NCBI RefSeq assembly: GCF_013141765.1
Contig: NZ_WHOD01000059.1
Coordinates: 1-47,391 of the forward strand
Direction: 5' to 3'
DNA: 47,391 nucleotides
Source of the DNA: Paenibacillus foliorum
Lineage (GTDB): Bacteria; Bacillota; Bacilli; Paenibacillales; NBRC-103111
A program made the translations under genes and the position numbers. Below are positions 26,349 through 36,612 of this stretch, one piece after another (the stretch's first letter is position 1; every line of letters starts with the position of its first letter). The notes under the pieces were generated by a model, which saw only the letters and a list, made by a program, of their open reading frames with translations, was not told the origin of the DNA and ran no database searches.

Positions 26349-29300
26349 TTAGTTACCGCCTATGCGAGATACGTCCTTCATGTTTTCCTCAAAAGCAACA
26401 AGCATAGCTTCCTGCTGACTCAAACCTGAACGTTTAACACGTTCAATCGCTTCGAACATACGCTTGTAGTCTTTAGGAATAACCTTAACGAACTTCCAAA
26501 CATACTCTTCCCAGTTCTTGAGGACGCGTTCGGCAACCTTACTTCCTGTGAAGGTTTGATGATGCTGGATCATGTTGCGCAGCTCTTCGGCTTCATAAGT
26601 CTCCTCGACCTGCTCCAGATGTACCATTTCTTTATTGCATTTGTCCTTAAATGTACCCTGCTCATCAAGCACATACGCGATACCGCCGGACATCCCTGCA
26701 GCAAAGTTACGTCCTGTCGGTCCAAGAACAACTACCCGTCCGCCAGTCATATATTCGCAGCCGTGGTCCCCCACTCCTTCTACTACGACACTGACACCGG
26801 AATTACGAACACAGAAGCGCTCGCCTGCCATCCCGCGGATATACACTTCACCATCTGTTGCCCCGTATAAAGCGGTGTTTCCGATGATGATGTTGTCCTC
26901 AGCCTCAAAAGTAGATTGCTCGGATGGGAATATGGCAATCTTACCTCCGGATAAGCCCTTACCGACATAGTCATTAGCGTCGCCTTCCAAGGAAAGCGTG
27001 ATGCCCTTAGGAACAAAGGCTCCAAAGCTCTGACCAGCAGATCCGTTGAAATGAATGCGAATCGTATCGTTCGGCAAGCCTTCCAAGCCATATCGGCGTG
27101 TTACTTCGCTTCCCAGTATGGTTCCCACTACTCGGTTCACGTTATGAATCGGGAGAATCGCATGAACATGCTCTTTATTCTCCAGCGCTGGCTTACAAAT
27201 ATCAAGCAGCTGTGTAACATCTAGAGAACGATCAAGACCGTGATCTTGTTCCATCGAGCAATAACGTCCCACATCTTCGCCGACTTCCGGCTGATGCAGC
27301 AATGGTGACAAGTCGATGCCTTTGGCCTTCCAATGCGTAATAGCTTGATTTGTTTCCAAATACTCCGTATGACCAATCATCTCTTCAATCGTACGGAAGC
27401 CAAGCTCAGCCATCAATTCGCGTGCATCCTGTGCAACAAATTTCATGAAATTAACAACGTGCTCCGGATCGCCGGTATATTTAGCCCGCAGCCTCGGATT
27501 TTGAGTGGCTACTCCAACTGGACAAGTATCCAAATGGCACACTCTCATCATAATACAACCTAGTGCAATCAATGGTGTTGTTGCAAAACCAAACTCTTCG
27601 GCACCAAGCAGCGCTGCGATAACTACATCGCGTCCTGTCATTAGCTTTCCGTCGGTTTCTACCGTAATACGACTTCTTAAGTTGTTCAGCACAAGCGTTT
27701 GATGCGTTTCGGCAAGCCCCAGCTCCCAAGGTAAACCCGCATGGCGGATACTCGTTTGCGGCGATGCGCCTGTACCCCCATCGTAGCCGCTGATCAGTAC
27801 CAAGTCTGCTTTCCCTTTGGCAACACCCGCAGCAATCGTACCAACACCTACTTCAGAAACAAGCTTGACGCTGATTCTTGCACGTGGATTGGCATTCTTC
27901 AAATCATGAATCAACTCGGCTAAATCCTCGATCGAATAAATATCATGATGTGGAGGAGGGGAGATCAAGCCTACGCCCGGTGTAACGCCCCGCACTTCTG
28001 CAACCCATGGATATACTTTCGTACCCGGCAGCTGCCCGCCTTCACCTGGTTTTGCACCTTGCGCCATTTTGATTTGAATTTCATCAGCGTTAACCAAGTA
28101 GTTACTCGTAACGCCAAAACGTCCCGATGCTACCTGTTTGATGGCACTGCGGCGTGAATCGCCGTTCTCATCTTTAGTGAAACGGTCAGGATGCTCTCCG
28201 CCTTCACCAGTATTGGATCTGCCGCCAATACGGTTCATCGCGATCGCCATATCCTCATGGGTTTCTTTGGAAATGGACCCGAAGGACATAGCACCACTTT
28301 TGAACCTTTTGAATAGTGCTTCAACCGGTTCGACTTCATCAATAGAAATCGGGGCACGGCCGGATTTGAATGAAAAGAGCGAACGAAGCGCCGCAAATTT
28401 CTCATTCTCTTTGTTAACCAGCTTGGTGAAGTTTTTGAACATGCTGTAATTATTCGTTCTTACAGCGCCTTGCAGCGCATGGATCGTTTCCGGATTGTAT
28501 AGATGATCCTCGCCGTTCTTACGCCACTGCAGCTCGCCGCCCGTATCAAGAGCACGTTCTTGGCCTTCTTGCTCGGAGAAAGCACGCTGATGACGCAGAA
28601 TAGCCTCTTGAGCAATAACATCCATTTTGATACCGCTAACCGGTGTATAAGTCCAAGTAAAATATTTATCGATAACCGATTGATCCAAGCCGACCGCTTC
28701 AAAAATCTGCGCTCCACGATAGCTTTGAATCGTCGAAATTCCCATCTTGGCCAATACTTTGACTACGCCTTTAGTAGATGCCTTAACGTAGTTGTATATA
28801 GCCTTCTCAGTGGTAATGTCTTTCAGCTTTTTCTGAAGCACCATATCTTCCAGCGTTTCTAATACCAGATAAGGATTGATTCCACTAATACCGTATCCAA
28901 GAAGCAGAGCAAAGTGATGAACCTCACGCGGTTCGCCGGATTCAAGCAGAAGGCCCACTTGGGTACGCGTACCTTCACGGATCAAGTGATGGTGCAGACC
29001 CGAAACAGCCAGCAAAGCTGGAATAGCAGCATTGGTTGCATCTATGCCGTGATCGGACAAGATAATCAGCGTTGCGCCATCAGTAATAGCTTGATCTGCA
29101 GCTGCATACAGCTCTTCCATCGCTTGCTCTAATGCATCAGTTCCTTCCGATGGGTTGAACAAAATCGGCAGTGTCACTGATTTGAAGCCGTCACGCTTGA
29201 TCTCACGCAGCTTAGCCAACTCAGCATTGGTCAAGATTGGCGTTGCCAAACGGATTTGACGGCAGCTCTCCGGCTCTGGGTTAATCAAGTTGCGCTCAGG

Positions 29301-30941
29301 CCCTACTGTAGTCCCTTGAGCCGTAATGATTTCTTCGAAATTTGCATCGATCGGCGGGTTCGTCACCTGCGCGAACAGCTGCTTGAAGTAGCTATACAGA
29401 AGCTGCGGACGATCTGATAGGACAGCAAGAGGTGCATCAAAGCCCATGGATGCGATTGGATCAACACCCGTCTTAGCCATTGGCTCAATGATTCTACGCA
29501 AATTCTCAAAGGTATAACCGAACGCTTGTTGACGCTGCAGCACGGATTCGTGATCCGTTTGCGGCACTTCAACCGGTTCCGGCAGCTGCTCTAATGAGAT
29601 CAAGTGTTCATCCAACCATGCACGATAAGGCTTCTCGGTTATGATGGAGTCTTTGATTTCCTCATCGGAAATAATGCGTCCTTGGATGGTGTCAATAAGC
29701 AGCATCCGTCCAGGCTGCAAGCGTTCTTTGCGAGCAATCCGCTCCGGAGCAATATTCAATACCCCTACTTCGGAAGCAAGCACAATCAGATCATCTTTAG
29801 TCACATAATAACGAGCCGGACGCAAACCGTTACGGTCAAGTATCGCGCCAATCATTCTACCATCGGTAAAAGATATGGCTGCAGGACCATCCCACGGTTC
29901 CATCAAACAGCTGTGATATTCATAGAAAGCTTTCTTCTCATCGCTCATCGTTTCGTGCTTGGACCATGGCTCTGGGACCATCATCATCGCCGCATGAGGC
30001 AGCGAGCGTCCAGTAAGCATCAGAAATTCCAATGTATTATCGAACATTTGCGAATCGGAGCCATCCGTATCGATAATCGGCAGGATGCTTTTCAGATCCT
30101 CACCGAATAGATCGGTGTCGCACATCGCCTGGCGGGCATGCATCCAATTGACGTTACCGCGCAGCGTGTTGATTTCTCCGTTATGAATTAAGTAACGGTA
30201 AGGGTGAGCTCGCTCCCAGCTTGGGAACGTATTCGTGCTGAAGCGTGAGTGAACAAGCGCAAGGGCTGTTTCAAACGCAGGGTCTTTCAACTCTAAATAA
30301 TAGTTGTCAACCTGCTCAGGGGTTAACATCCCTTTGTATACAATCGTACGACTCGACAAACTGGAAAAATAGAAGGCCTCGCCGTTATCCAACGAGCGAA
30401 TCGCATTTTCCGTTAATTTACGAATTACATACAGCTTGCGCTCGAACGCCAGTTCATCGCCGCCATCTACCGTTGAGCCGATAAAAACTTGACGAACAAA
30501 AGGTTCTGCTGACTTCGCGGAATCTCCCAGCGTGGAATTGTCCGTCGGTACCGTTCTCCAGCCGAGCAGTTGTTGACCCGCCTGTTGAATTTTCTCCTCA
30601 AGCACTTTTTCACAGGCAGCGCGTATAGTAACATCTTGTGGGAGGAATACCATCCCGACGCCATACTTACCCGGTTCTGGCAGTTGAATGCCTTCTTTGG
30701 CACATTCCGTATTCAAAAAGCTGTATGGAATTTGCAGCAAAATACCTGCGCCATCCCCCGTATTGCTCTCAGAGCCCTGGCCACCGCGGTGATCCAGATT
30801 GCAAAGCACATTTAAAGCTTGACCAACAATCTCGTGAGAAGGCTTCCCCTTAATATTGGCTACAAATCCGATTCCACAAGCGTCATGCTCAAACTGGGGA
30901 TCATAAAGACCTTGTTTTACTGGTAATCCATTTCTGTCCAT
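26349..30941 (-). CDS. gltB: glutamate synthase (NADPH) large subunit
   Basis: Makes two glutamates from glutamine and 2-oxoglutarate. N-terminal glutaminase domain with the catalytic Cys in HDACGIGF (residue 22, after a short propeptide), central and FMN domains ([20 protein letters not shown]), the 3Fe-4S motif [12 protein letters not shown], and the C-terminal beta-helix ([15 protein letters not shown] region). 1530 residues from the ATG at 30941, chosen because AAAGG sits nine bases before it; an in-frame TTG three codons earlier overlaps that site. No gltC-type regulator is adjacent. Confidence 0.97.
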   Translation of the reverse strand: MDRNGLPVKQGLYDPQFEHDACGIGFVANIKGKPSHEIVGQALNVLCNLDHRGGQGSESNTGDGAGILLQIPYSFLNTECAKEGIQLPEPGKYGVGMVFLPQDVTIRAACEKVLEEKIQQAGQQLLGWRTVPTDNSTLGDSAKSAEPFVRQVFIGSTVDGGDELAFERKLYVIRKLTENAIRSLDNGEAFYFSSLSSRTIVYKGMLTPEQVDNYYLELKDPAFETALALVHSRFSTNTFPSWERAHPYRYLIHNGEINTLRGNVNWMHARQAMCDTDLFGEDLKSILPIIDTDGSDSQMFDNTLEFLMLTGRSLPHAAMMMVPEPWSKHETMSDEKKAFYEYHSCLMEPWDGPAAISFTDGRMIGAILDRNGLRPARYYVTKDDLIVLASEVGVLNIAPERIARKERLQPGRMLLIDTIQGRIISDEEIKDSIITEKPYRAWLDEHLISLEQLPEPVEVPQTDHESVLQRQQAFGYTFENLRRIIEPMAKTGVDPIASMGFDAPLAVLSDRPQLLYSYFKQLFAQVTNPPIDANFEEIITAQGTTVGPERNLINPEPESCRQIRLATPILTNAELAKLREIKRDGFKSVTLPILFNPSEGTDALEQAMEELYAAADQAITDGATLIILSDHGIDATNAAIPALLAVSGLHHHLIREGTRTQVGLLLESGEPREVHHFALLLGYGISGINPYLVLETLEDMVLQKKLKDITTEKAIYNYVKASTKGVVKVLAKMGISTIQSYRGAQIFEAVGLDQSVIDKYFTWTYTPVSGIKMDVIAQEAILRHQRAFSEQEGQERALDTGGELQWRKNGEDHLYNPETIHALQGAVRTNNYSMFKNFTKLVNKENEKFAALRSLFSFKSGRAPISIDEVEPVEALFKRFKSGAMSFGSISKETHEDMAIAMNRIGGRSNTGEGGEHPDRFTKDENGDSRRSAIKQVASGRFGVTSNYLVNADEIQIKMAQGAKPGEGGQLPGTKVYPWVAEVRGVTPGVGLISPPPHHDIYSIEDLAELIHDLKNANPRARISVKLVSEVGVGTIAAGVAKGKADLVLISGYDGGTGASPQTSIRHAGLPWELGLAETHQTLVLNNLRSRITVETDGKLMTGRDVVIAALLGAEEFGFATTPLIALGCIMMRVCHLDTCPVGVATQNPRLRAKYTGDPEHVVNFMKFVAQDARELMAELGFRTIEEMIGHTEYLETNQAITHWKAKGIDLSPLLHQPEVGEDVGRYCSMEQDHGLDRSLDVTQLLDICKPALENKEHVHAILPIHNVNRVVGTILGSEVTRRYGLEGLPNDTIRIHFNGSAGQSFGAFVPKGITLSLEGDANDYVGKGLSGGKIAIFPSEQSTFEAEDNIIIGNTALYGATDGEVYIRGMAGERFCVRNSGVSVVVEGVGDHGCEYMTGGRVVVLGPTGRNFAAGMSGGIAYVLDEQGTFKDKCNKEMVHLEQVEETYEAEELRNMIQHHQTFTGSKVAERVLKNWEEYVWKFVKVIPKDYKRMFEAIERVKRSGLSQQEAMLVAFEENMKDVSRIGGN

Positions 30942-31114
30942 GTTGTACAACCTTTCTAACTGTAATTATTTGTACTTTCGTTCACAAACTTAGATTGAAG
31001 TGACATCAACACTGCAAGTTTCAAAGGATGTAAGGATATGTCACAGCTATTCCGATCAGCCAAATCCAGAGCGGTTTTGATTCTATGAACCTCTATTTTA
31101 AGATAATATGTCTT

Positions 31115-31143
31115 ATATTAACATCTGAGACCTAAACTATCAA
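31115..31143 (-). promoter_or_regulatory. candidate promoter of gltB
   Basis: On the minus strand TTGATA (31138-31143), 17 bases, then TAATAT (31115-31120). The -10 is a weak match. A short dyad TAAGA/TCTTA lies just downstream (31099-31115). The predicted leader is about 170 nt. No GltC-type ATCT/AGAT box pair is recognised. Confidence 0.4.
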
Positions 31144-31230
31144 TTTAAAAAAACTCATTTTTTACACAAAATCCATTCTTTTTCACCTTAATTTCCAGTT
31201 ATTGTTCGGTTTTTGTGACAGTGTCAGGTA

Positions 31231-32220
31231 TTATATCGTCACATGTCGCCCTTCTGCTGCAGAAAGGTACGCCGCTGCCATGATGTTAGATGAGAGAATA
31301 CCCTCCACTCCGGGGCATAGATAATGGCTTCTGCCTGCTATTTCTTCTATGAAGTCTTCTATCATCGGCACATTCATATTCGGATGCTTCGGAAGCTCGA
31401 ATTTCCGCACCTCCCCCGCACCATTCGTCCATTCCAGCTCAGGATCCTCAATCGAACGCATCGTCAGCTTACCCTCTGTGCCGAATATTTCCAATTGATT
31501 ACCAACAGCAGTGCTGAAGCTGGCATGAACGGAAGCGTGGCAACCCGAGGCAAACCTAACAAGCAAGGAAGCTGTATCTTCCACCTGCAGATCTTGAGCG
31601 ATGTTGCCGGTAAGAGCTGTAACCTGCTGCGGACGGCCCAAGCTAAAACAGAGCAGGTCCAATACATGACTGCCAACATCCATCAGAGCTCCACCGCCGG
31701 AGATTTCGGGCTGCAGCAGCCATGCCCGCTCACTTGCCGCGTGATCTGATTTACCGCTGAATTGGGCTCGGGCATAAACGGCTTGCCCAATGGCTCCTGC
31801 GTCAAGCAGCTCCTTGAGCTTCCTTATCTTTGGATAATACCGGCGATAATAGGCAATCCCTAGCTTCACATTGTTTTCCTTGCAGGCTTCAATCATCTCA
31901 ACGCCAAATTCCGCTTTGATAGCCATTGGCTTCTCGCACAGCACATGCTTTCCATGACGAGCCGCTTCTATTACATGCTCGGCGTGCAGAACTACCGGTG
32001 TGGCTATATAAACAGCATCGATCTCTGGGTCTGACCATACCTGTGATACGTCCGTATACGCCTTCGGCACACCAAACTTCTCCGCAAACACCCTCAGCTT
32101 TTCTTCATTGCGCCTCACTGCCGCTTGCAGCACACTTCCTTTTGCTGTCTGCAGCGCGTTCGCCACCCGACGCTCCACTACATCTCCGGCTCCTATAATT
32201 GCCCATCTGACTTGTTCCAT
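31231..32220 (-). CDS. Gfo/Idh/MocA-family oxidoreductase
   Basis: 329 residues. N-terminal Rossmann fold (WAIIGAGDVVERRVANAL), the EKPMA dinucleotide-site motif in HVLCEKPMAIK, then the alpha/beta substrate domain with GGGALMDVGSHVLD. Such enzymes oxidise or epimerise sugars, inositols and related polyols with NAD(P); substrate not predictable. GGAGG precedes the ATG, itself preceded by palindromic repeat units. A second member lies at 41609. Confidence 0.93.
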   Translation of the reverse strand: MEQVRWAIIGAGDVVERRVANALQTAKGSVLQAAVRRNEEKLRVFAEKFGVPKAYTDVSQVWSDPEIDAVYIATPVVLHAEHVIEAARHGKHVLCEKPMAIKAEFGVEMIEACKENNVKLGIAYYRRYYPKIRKLKELLDAGAIGQAVYARAQFSGKSDHAASERAWLLQPEISGGGALMDVGSHVLDLLCFSLGRPQQVTALTGNIAQDLQVEDTASLLVRFASGCHASVHASFSTAVGNQLEIFGTEGKLTMRSIEDPELEWTNGAGEVRKFELPKHPNMNVPMIEDFIEEIAGRSHYLCPGVEGILSSNIMAAAYLSAAEGRHVTI

Positions 32221-32235
32221 AATAGTCCTCCTTAG

Positions 32236-32295
32236 AGTTTTTCTTTGGCGAAACTGCTTCCGTAATCATCTTCTGAGTTTCACTTAGTAGTAACC
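32236..32295 (-). repeat. tandem hairpin leader, two degenerate units
   Basis: AGTTTTTCTTTGGCGAAACT (32236-32255) and a decayed second unit starting AGTTTCACTTAGTAG (32276-32295), 40 bases apart. Read leftward, the first unit ends AAAAACTCTAAGGAGG, identical over 14 bases to the junction before the gene at 5647. Confidence 0.75.
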
Positions 32296-32317
32296 GCTTT
32301 CATTGTTGTCCGTTAAA

Positions 32318-32344
32318 ACGCTTAAGCGTGCTTTCTTCATTATA
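32318..32344 (-). promoter_or_regulatory. -10 box and palindromic operator of the oxidoreductase gene
   Basis: Minus-strand TATAAT at 32339-32344, without a good -35, and nine bases downstream the perfect 12-bp palindrome ACGCTTAAGCGT (32318-32329), placed where a repressor would block initiation. Confidence 0.4.
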
Positions 32345-32483
32345 ATTCTACGTGTTTAAAAAGTCCGCTTTTTAATCAAAAAGCTACAAATCATGGGGCT
32401 TTATTTTTTTGGGAAGAACACGAATAAACAGAGGGAAATGTCATTTTTTGTTGAATGTTAAAAGCAAAAGATCTAATTATATC

Positions 32484-32549
32484 GGAGGCTCACTGCTTTT
32501 CAATAGTGAGCCTGGACGAGGTACAACGGCTACATTATTACTTCCTTTT
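32484..32549 (+). pseudogene. remnant of a sensor histidine kinase C-terminus
   Basis: One frame reads GGSLLFNSEPGRGTTATLLL and then PF, the end of an HATPase_c domain (G2 box region). Nothing upstream (32300-32480) encodes the rest of a kinase. It sits in the 370-base gap before tdk. I read it as the last trace of a deleted two-component kinase gene. Confidence 0.6.
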
Positions 32550-32635
32550 ACAATGACTAGTCTTGCCTATACATTTCCTAAAGATCCTATGCTATGATAG
32601 ATGACATATTTCAGCAGAGAGGACTGTCTACTCAC

Positions 32636-33214
32636 GTGGCTAAACTATATTTTCGATATGGTACTATGAACAGCGGCAAATCGATCGAGGTGCTGAGAAC
32701 TGCCCATAATTATGAGGAGCAAGGTAAAAAAGTGCTGTTATTTACCCCTTCTGTAGACAACCGAAATGGAGTCGGTACGGTAGCTTCGCGCATCGGGATG
32801 CAGAAGCAAGCAATCATTATAGATGACCAAATTAACATGATCGAGCTTGCGGCAGCAGAAATGCCCAATTGTATCTTAATTGATGAGTCTCAATTTCTAA
32901 ATAAAGAGCAGGTGGAACAGCTAACAGAAATTGTTGATTCCTTGAATATTCCTGTCATCGCTTATGGCCTCCGCGCCGACTTCCTTGGTAATTTGTTCGA
33001 GGGCAGCTACCATCTGCTCGCCATAGCCGATAAAATTGAGGAAATTAAAACGGTCTGTTGGTTCTGCGATAAAAAAGCAATTATGAACATGAGAAGCACG
33101 GACGGACGCCCTGTGTTTGAAGGAGAACAGATTCAGATTGGCGGCAATGAGAGTTATTTACCTGTATGCCGCAAATGTTATGCATCAAAACGGAAACAAG
33201 CTCATAAGCTGTAA
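32636..33214 (+). CDS. tdk: thymidine kinase
   Basis: Salvages thymidine to dTMP. The P-loop is YGTMNSGKS and the catalytic region IDESQF; zinc cysteines are CWFC and CRKC. The sequence follows the E. coli type (LYFxYxxMNx[15 protein letters not shown]) more than the B. subtilis type. The family begins MAKLYF, so I start at GTG 32636 (AGAGGA about 12 bases upstream), giving 192 residues; the upstream ATG at 32594 would add 14 unusual residues and lacks a ribosome site. Own terminator downstream. Confidence 0.93.
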   Translation: MAKLYFRYGTMNSGKSIEVLRTAHNYEEQGKKVLLFTPSVDNRNGVGTVASRIGMQKQAIIIDDQINMIELAAAEMPNCILIDESQFLNKEQVEQLTEIVDSLNIPVIAYGLRADFLGNLFEGSYHLLAIADKIEEIKTVCWFCDKKAIMNMRSTDGRPVFEGEQIQIGGNESYLPVCRKCYASKRKQAHKL

Positions 33215-33231
33215 CAGGTATATCAATACCA

Positions 33232-33279
33232 AGAGGATGTAACGAGACGGTTTGATCGACTCGCTACATCCTCTTTTTT
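33232..33279 (+). terminator. terminator of tdk
   Basis: AGAGGATGTA with CGAG pairs with CTCG and TACATCCTCT, followed by six T. Stem of about 14 pairs with one bulge on each side. Confidence 0.9.
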
Positions 33280-33354
33280 CCACTAAAACGCACCTTTAGC
33301 TCCTTTCCATCATACGATGAAATAAGTCACTTTTCATTGAAGGCGGTGGTATAA

Positions 33355-33828
33355 ATGTTCAGCAGGGAGCAGTTGTACAAGCTGGGCATAATGGCTTATT
33401 TGACTGTATGGTATGTAGGCAGTTTCTGGTTAATTGCAGCTATTGGCAGCGGCTTATTCGAGCATACGTTTGGTATCGATTTCATTAAGTTTCAGGACTA
33501 TTTATATTATGCATTGGCTGGAGCTATCGGCGGCACGCTTTACGCAATGAGGTTGTTTCACTTTTATTATGATAGTTTAACGGAGCGGTGGGTACTTTGG
33601 TATATTCTGCGTCCCATTCTTTGCGCCGGTACAGCCGTAATGACCATTGTCTTGTTCGAAAGCGGTATTATGCTGCTTGAGGCCAAGGAATCTGTAATTG
33701 CCAAGATAGGAATTGCCTTTCTGGTCGGATTCGGTTACGGCAAGGTGATGGATAAGCTGAAAACCTTGACGGAAACCTTGTTTAACGGAAAAGACAACTC
33801 AACAGATGGGGACGATAAGTCGAAGTAA
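33355..33828 (+). CDS. hypothetical four-helix membrane protein
   Basis: 157 residues. Four hydrophobic segments (about 10-33, 48-65, 80-103, 113-130) and a hydrophilic acidic C-terminus. Not recognised. GGCGGTGG before the ATG. Stands alone between the tdk terminator and the one at 33906. Confidence 0.78.
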   Translation: MFSREQLYKLGIMAYLTVWYVGSFWLIAAIGSGLFEHTFGIDFIKFQDYLYYALAGAIGGTLYAMRLFHFYYDSLTERWVLWYILRPILCAGTAVMTIVLFESGIMLLEAKESVIAKIGIAFLVGFGYGKVMDKLKTLTETLFNGKDNSTDGDDKSK

Positions 33829-33866
33829 CCAGTTAATCAGATGGAAGCAAAAAAGGGTTGACCCCT

Positions 33867-33946
33867 GACGATAGTCAGAGTTCCTCTTCAAGGGGCAATA
33901 ACTGCAAAAAGCTCACTGCGCAGTTCGATGCGCGGCAGAGCTTTTT
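33867..33946. terminator. hairpins after the membrane-protein gene
   Basis: First CTGAC-GATA-GTCAG inside CCCCT/AGGGG arms, then AAAAAGCTC (33906-33914) with GAGCTTTTT (33938-33946), a terminator usable in both directions. Confidence 0.75.
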
Positions 33947-33973
33947 TGACATTTCCATACAATCAAATATTTT
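33946..33973 (+). promoter_or_regulatory. candidate promoter of the SH3-like repeat gene
   Basis: Perfect TTGACA (33946-33951), 16 bases, TATTTT (33968-33973). The -35 box overlaps the terminator arm. Leader of about 85 nt to the ATG. Confidence 0.5.
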
Positions 33974-34064
33974 ACAATATTTCAATAATCATCCGAAGCA
34001 ACCTTTCCCTTTTAAATTCGTTTTAGTATATGTAAATGCGTACGTAAAAGGAGGCTTCTGTTGC

Positions 34065-35054
34065 ATGAACACTCATTATCGAATTCATCACTCCATGATT
34101 GCTTTAAGCTTTGTCTTACTGTTAAGTTTCGTCGTAAGCCTTACTTCTGCCGTTCCATCTGCCCACGCTTTTGGTCCGCGCAAGCCAGAACCGCCCAGCC
34201 TCCCTCCGGTTATCTCACTATTAGAGAGCACACCGTTATATCCAGAGCCTGACGAATCTCTTGAGCCATGGGCTACCCTTACACCTCAGGATGTCGAAAC
34301 CGTAGAAGGCGAAAGCAATTGGTACCAGTATAGCGGGGAAAATCGTCAAGAGAAAAAGTGGATTAAAATTAAAACAACCTGGCTTGGAGACCTGTGGATC
34401 CATCTCGAATACGATAGAATTGGCACGATCAAGCCTATAGACACTTACATTGCGCTAATATGGCCAGCCTCCTTGTATAATCAACCGGTCCCATCCGCCT
34501 TGACTGACGTCATACTGGATCCACAAACGGTTCATGCCAACGCCGTATTCGAATCTCCCGTAGCTTACTTATCGCATTCGTACCGGATTGAGACCTCATG
34601 GCTTGGAGATCAGTGGCTTGTGCAGCCCAATCGTATCCTTCTTGATATGGAGATAATCAACCAGGAAATGGACCTTCCGACAGAAACCCTGTATATGGAT
34701 GAATATGATACGGCGAACCGCATGCAGCGTCCTTCCGACGCTATATTTATTCCAGCCCAGAAAGTATTTGCTATGGAAAAAACAAACGCCGGTGTGTACC
34801 ATGTACGAGCAGAGAATGGCAATACATTCTGGATACATCCTGCGTATGCCCAGCCTGTTGGCGCCAAAAGCATAAATGAAACAATAGAGCTTCATACCGA
34901 TACGATGCAGTATCTTTTCCCCACAATGCCTTTTCCAAGCTTCGGGGCTATAAGCCCACAAAAGGTGAATGCATTCGAGCAGTGGGATGATCCGGAGAAC
35001 CATCGTTGGTACCGCATCCACAGCTGGGGCGGCGATCTTTGGATCATGAATTAG
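34065..35054 (+). CDS. secreted protein with four SH3-like repeats
   Basis: 329 residues. Signal peptide 1-35 (hydrophobic core 11-29, cut after SAHA). Four repeats of 60-70 residues follow, each running from a 'TPLYPEP'-like entry through a '(T/D/S/I)PQxV' turn to a tryptophan end: TTWLGDLWI (104-112), TSWLGDQWL (177-185), NTFWI (253-257) and HSWGGDLWI (319-327). The pattern is like bacterial SH3 domains that bind wall peptides, but I do not recognise a named family. ATG at 34065 has AAAGGAGG upstream; longer in-frame starts run through the promoter and terminator. Convergent with a paralogue at 35141. Confidence 0.85.
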   Translation: MNTHYRIHHSMIALSFVLLLSFVVSLTSAVPSAHAFGPRKPEPPSLPPVISLLESTPLYPEPDESLEPWATLTPQDVETVEGESNWYQYSGENRQEKKWIKIKTTWLGDLWIHLEYDRIGTIKPIDTYIALIWPASLYNQPVPSALTDVILDPQTVHANAVFESPVAYLSHSYRIETSWLGDQWLVQPNRILLDMEIINQEMDLPTETLYMDEYDTANRMQRPSDAIFIPAQKVFAMEKTNAGVYHVRAENGNTFWIHPAYAQPVGAKSINETIELHTDTMQYLFPTMPFPSFGAISPQKVNAFEQWDDPENHRWYRIHSWGGDLWIMN

Positions 35055-35140
35055 TTTAATTTATAGACTCCAACCACACGTGAACTCGCCGGGGCACAAA
35101 ACCGAGCCTACCGGCGATGATCACGCCCACAGTAAAACCC

Positions 35141-36421
35141 TTATTTTTCCGGTAATGGCTTCTCTGGCAACCATACAATACCGCTGTACGTGGATATGTG
35201 GTACCAATTCTCCCCTTGGGGCGAAGTCCACTTCTCGAAAGCCTGCGCTTCCTGATTGCCGAAGGTACCCTTCTCATGGGATATTTCCCCCGTCAGCGGA
35301 AAATAGTACGTCTTTGTCTCCGGCGTCAGCATCACGGTATCCTGCGATGCTTGGATGCCTTCGGGTCGTTCGAGCGGCGCACGTTGGAGGTTGAGCCACT
35401 TCCAGCCCTCTGGGGTCTGCACATGCACCCACCCATTGTCAGCTTCGTCCGCTACATAGTCTCCTGGTTGCAGCCAGTCCTGCAGCTCAAGGGGATTTTC
35501 CCATTTGGAATCAAAATACCGTGTGGCTGTTCGAATCTTCACCTTTTCATTCGGTAGGCTGAATTTCGACCATTCCTCGTTTTTCTCTGGATCCATCTGT
35601 ACCCATTTGACGGTTCCGTCGTTTTGCTTGATTTTGAACCACTCAACAATAACCGTCTTCATGTTGAATATTGAGCCTGCTATTGGCTGGACAACACCAG
35701 GATTTGCTTTCACTCCTCTTCCCGTAGAAGAATAGGGGTAGTCGTAAAGCATTTCTTCTCCTGTTAACTTGATAAGCGCGTCTGTCGGCTGTTCCTTCAC
35801 ATCTTCCGCAATAAAGGGATCAAGAATCCATTTATCCCCCATCCAGCTCGTATGCACCCGGTACCAAGTGCCAGTACTCTCAACCATACCCCTTCCGGTA
35901 CGTACCCATTTGTGCATATAACTAACAGAGGCTGTCACATGTACCTTCTGCGGCGCCAGCATCTGGCCTGTATCCTTAGGTTGATCTGCCTGATCATAGG
36001 ACTTCATGCCGACAGGCTGCTCATAAAGCTTCATGTCATCCACAAGCGTGATCTCGCGATCCATTTCCTTATAATAACCGTAAACAATCCGACCGTCGTC
36101 TTCGATCCACTTGTTCCCAAGCGATGTTTTTACAAGGATATAGTCCTTCCCCTCGTAGCTCGCCCCGCTCCCATTACTCGTCGCGCATCCCTGCCATCCC
36201 TGCTCTCTCGGCTCGCACGCCACTTCCACATTCTGAGTACCTGTAATTGAACCTGCTATGGAATCTGGTTTGCTGTAATCATCCAGGATATTCGTTCCTT
36301 CCACAACGACGAGATTTGTAGTAATGAAGGTGTCTATCGCTTTTGCTTTGCCGCCTGCCCCGGTCAATCCACCCAGCAGCAGGAAAGCCGCGACCGCAAG
36401 CTTACTTGCTCTTCCTTTCAT
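35141..36421 (-). CDS. secreted protein with SH3-like repeats, paralogue of the 34065 gene
   Basis: 426 residues. Signal peptide at about 1-28 (KLAVAAFLLLGGLTGAGG, cut after AKA). Five or so repeats: endings KTSLGNKWI, HTSWMGDKWI, VKWVQM, TPEGWKWL and STYSGIVWL. The last unit (AQAFEKWTSPQGENWYHIS) closely parallels the last unit of the 34065 protein (VNAFEQWDDPENHRWYRIH). Secreted, probably held at the wall; function unknown. The two genes end 86 bases apart, head to head. No enzyme domain is attached. Confidence 0.85.
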   Translation of the reverse strand: MKGRASKLAVAAFLLLGGLTGAGGKAKAIDTFITTNLVVVEGTNILDDYSKPDSIAGSITGTQNVEVACEPREQGWQGCATSNGSGASYEGKDYILVKTSLGNKWIEDDGRIVYGYYKEMDREITLVDDMKLYEQPVGMKSYDQADQPKDTGQMLAPQKVHVTASVSYMHKWVRTGRGMVESTGTWYRVHTSWMGDKWILDPFIAEDVKEQPTDALIKLTGEEMLYDYPYSSTGRGVKANPGVVQPIAGSIFNMKTVIVEWFKIKQNDGTVKWVQMDPEKNEEWSKFSLPNEKVKIRTATRYFDSKWENPLELQDWLQPGDYVADEADNGWVHVQTPEGWKWLNLQRAPLERPEGIQASQDTVMLTPETKTYYFPLTGEISHEKGTFGNQEAQAFEKWTSPQGENWYHISTYSGIVWLPEKPLPEK

Positions 36422-36612
36422 CTGCGAACAGTCCCTTCCTTTTTTTAGTTATTGACGCAAACGAGACCATTATGTTGCTGAAAGGATGACGAAGATTTTG
36501 TAAAGCATTCTGATCAGATATACGGCGACAGCCCTTTCTTGGGTCTTACGATTTTCCAAACCATTTTAATATTGGAGCAAACGGATGGCATCAATAGGAA
36601 GATATCTCCTTC
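36422..36612. other. intergenic region between two leftward genes
   Basis: Holds the upstream region of the repeat-protein gene at 36421 (AAAGGAAGGGACTGTTCGCAG on the minus strand is its ribosome-site region). No other element recognised. Confidence 0.4.

Noticed and set aside
33858..34064. 69-codon upstream extension of the SH3-like repeat gene
   Set aside because: It crosses a terminator and the promoter, and would bury the signal peptide; AAAGGAGG marks the ATG at 34065.
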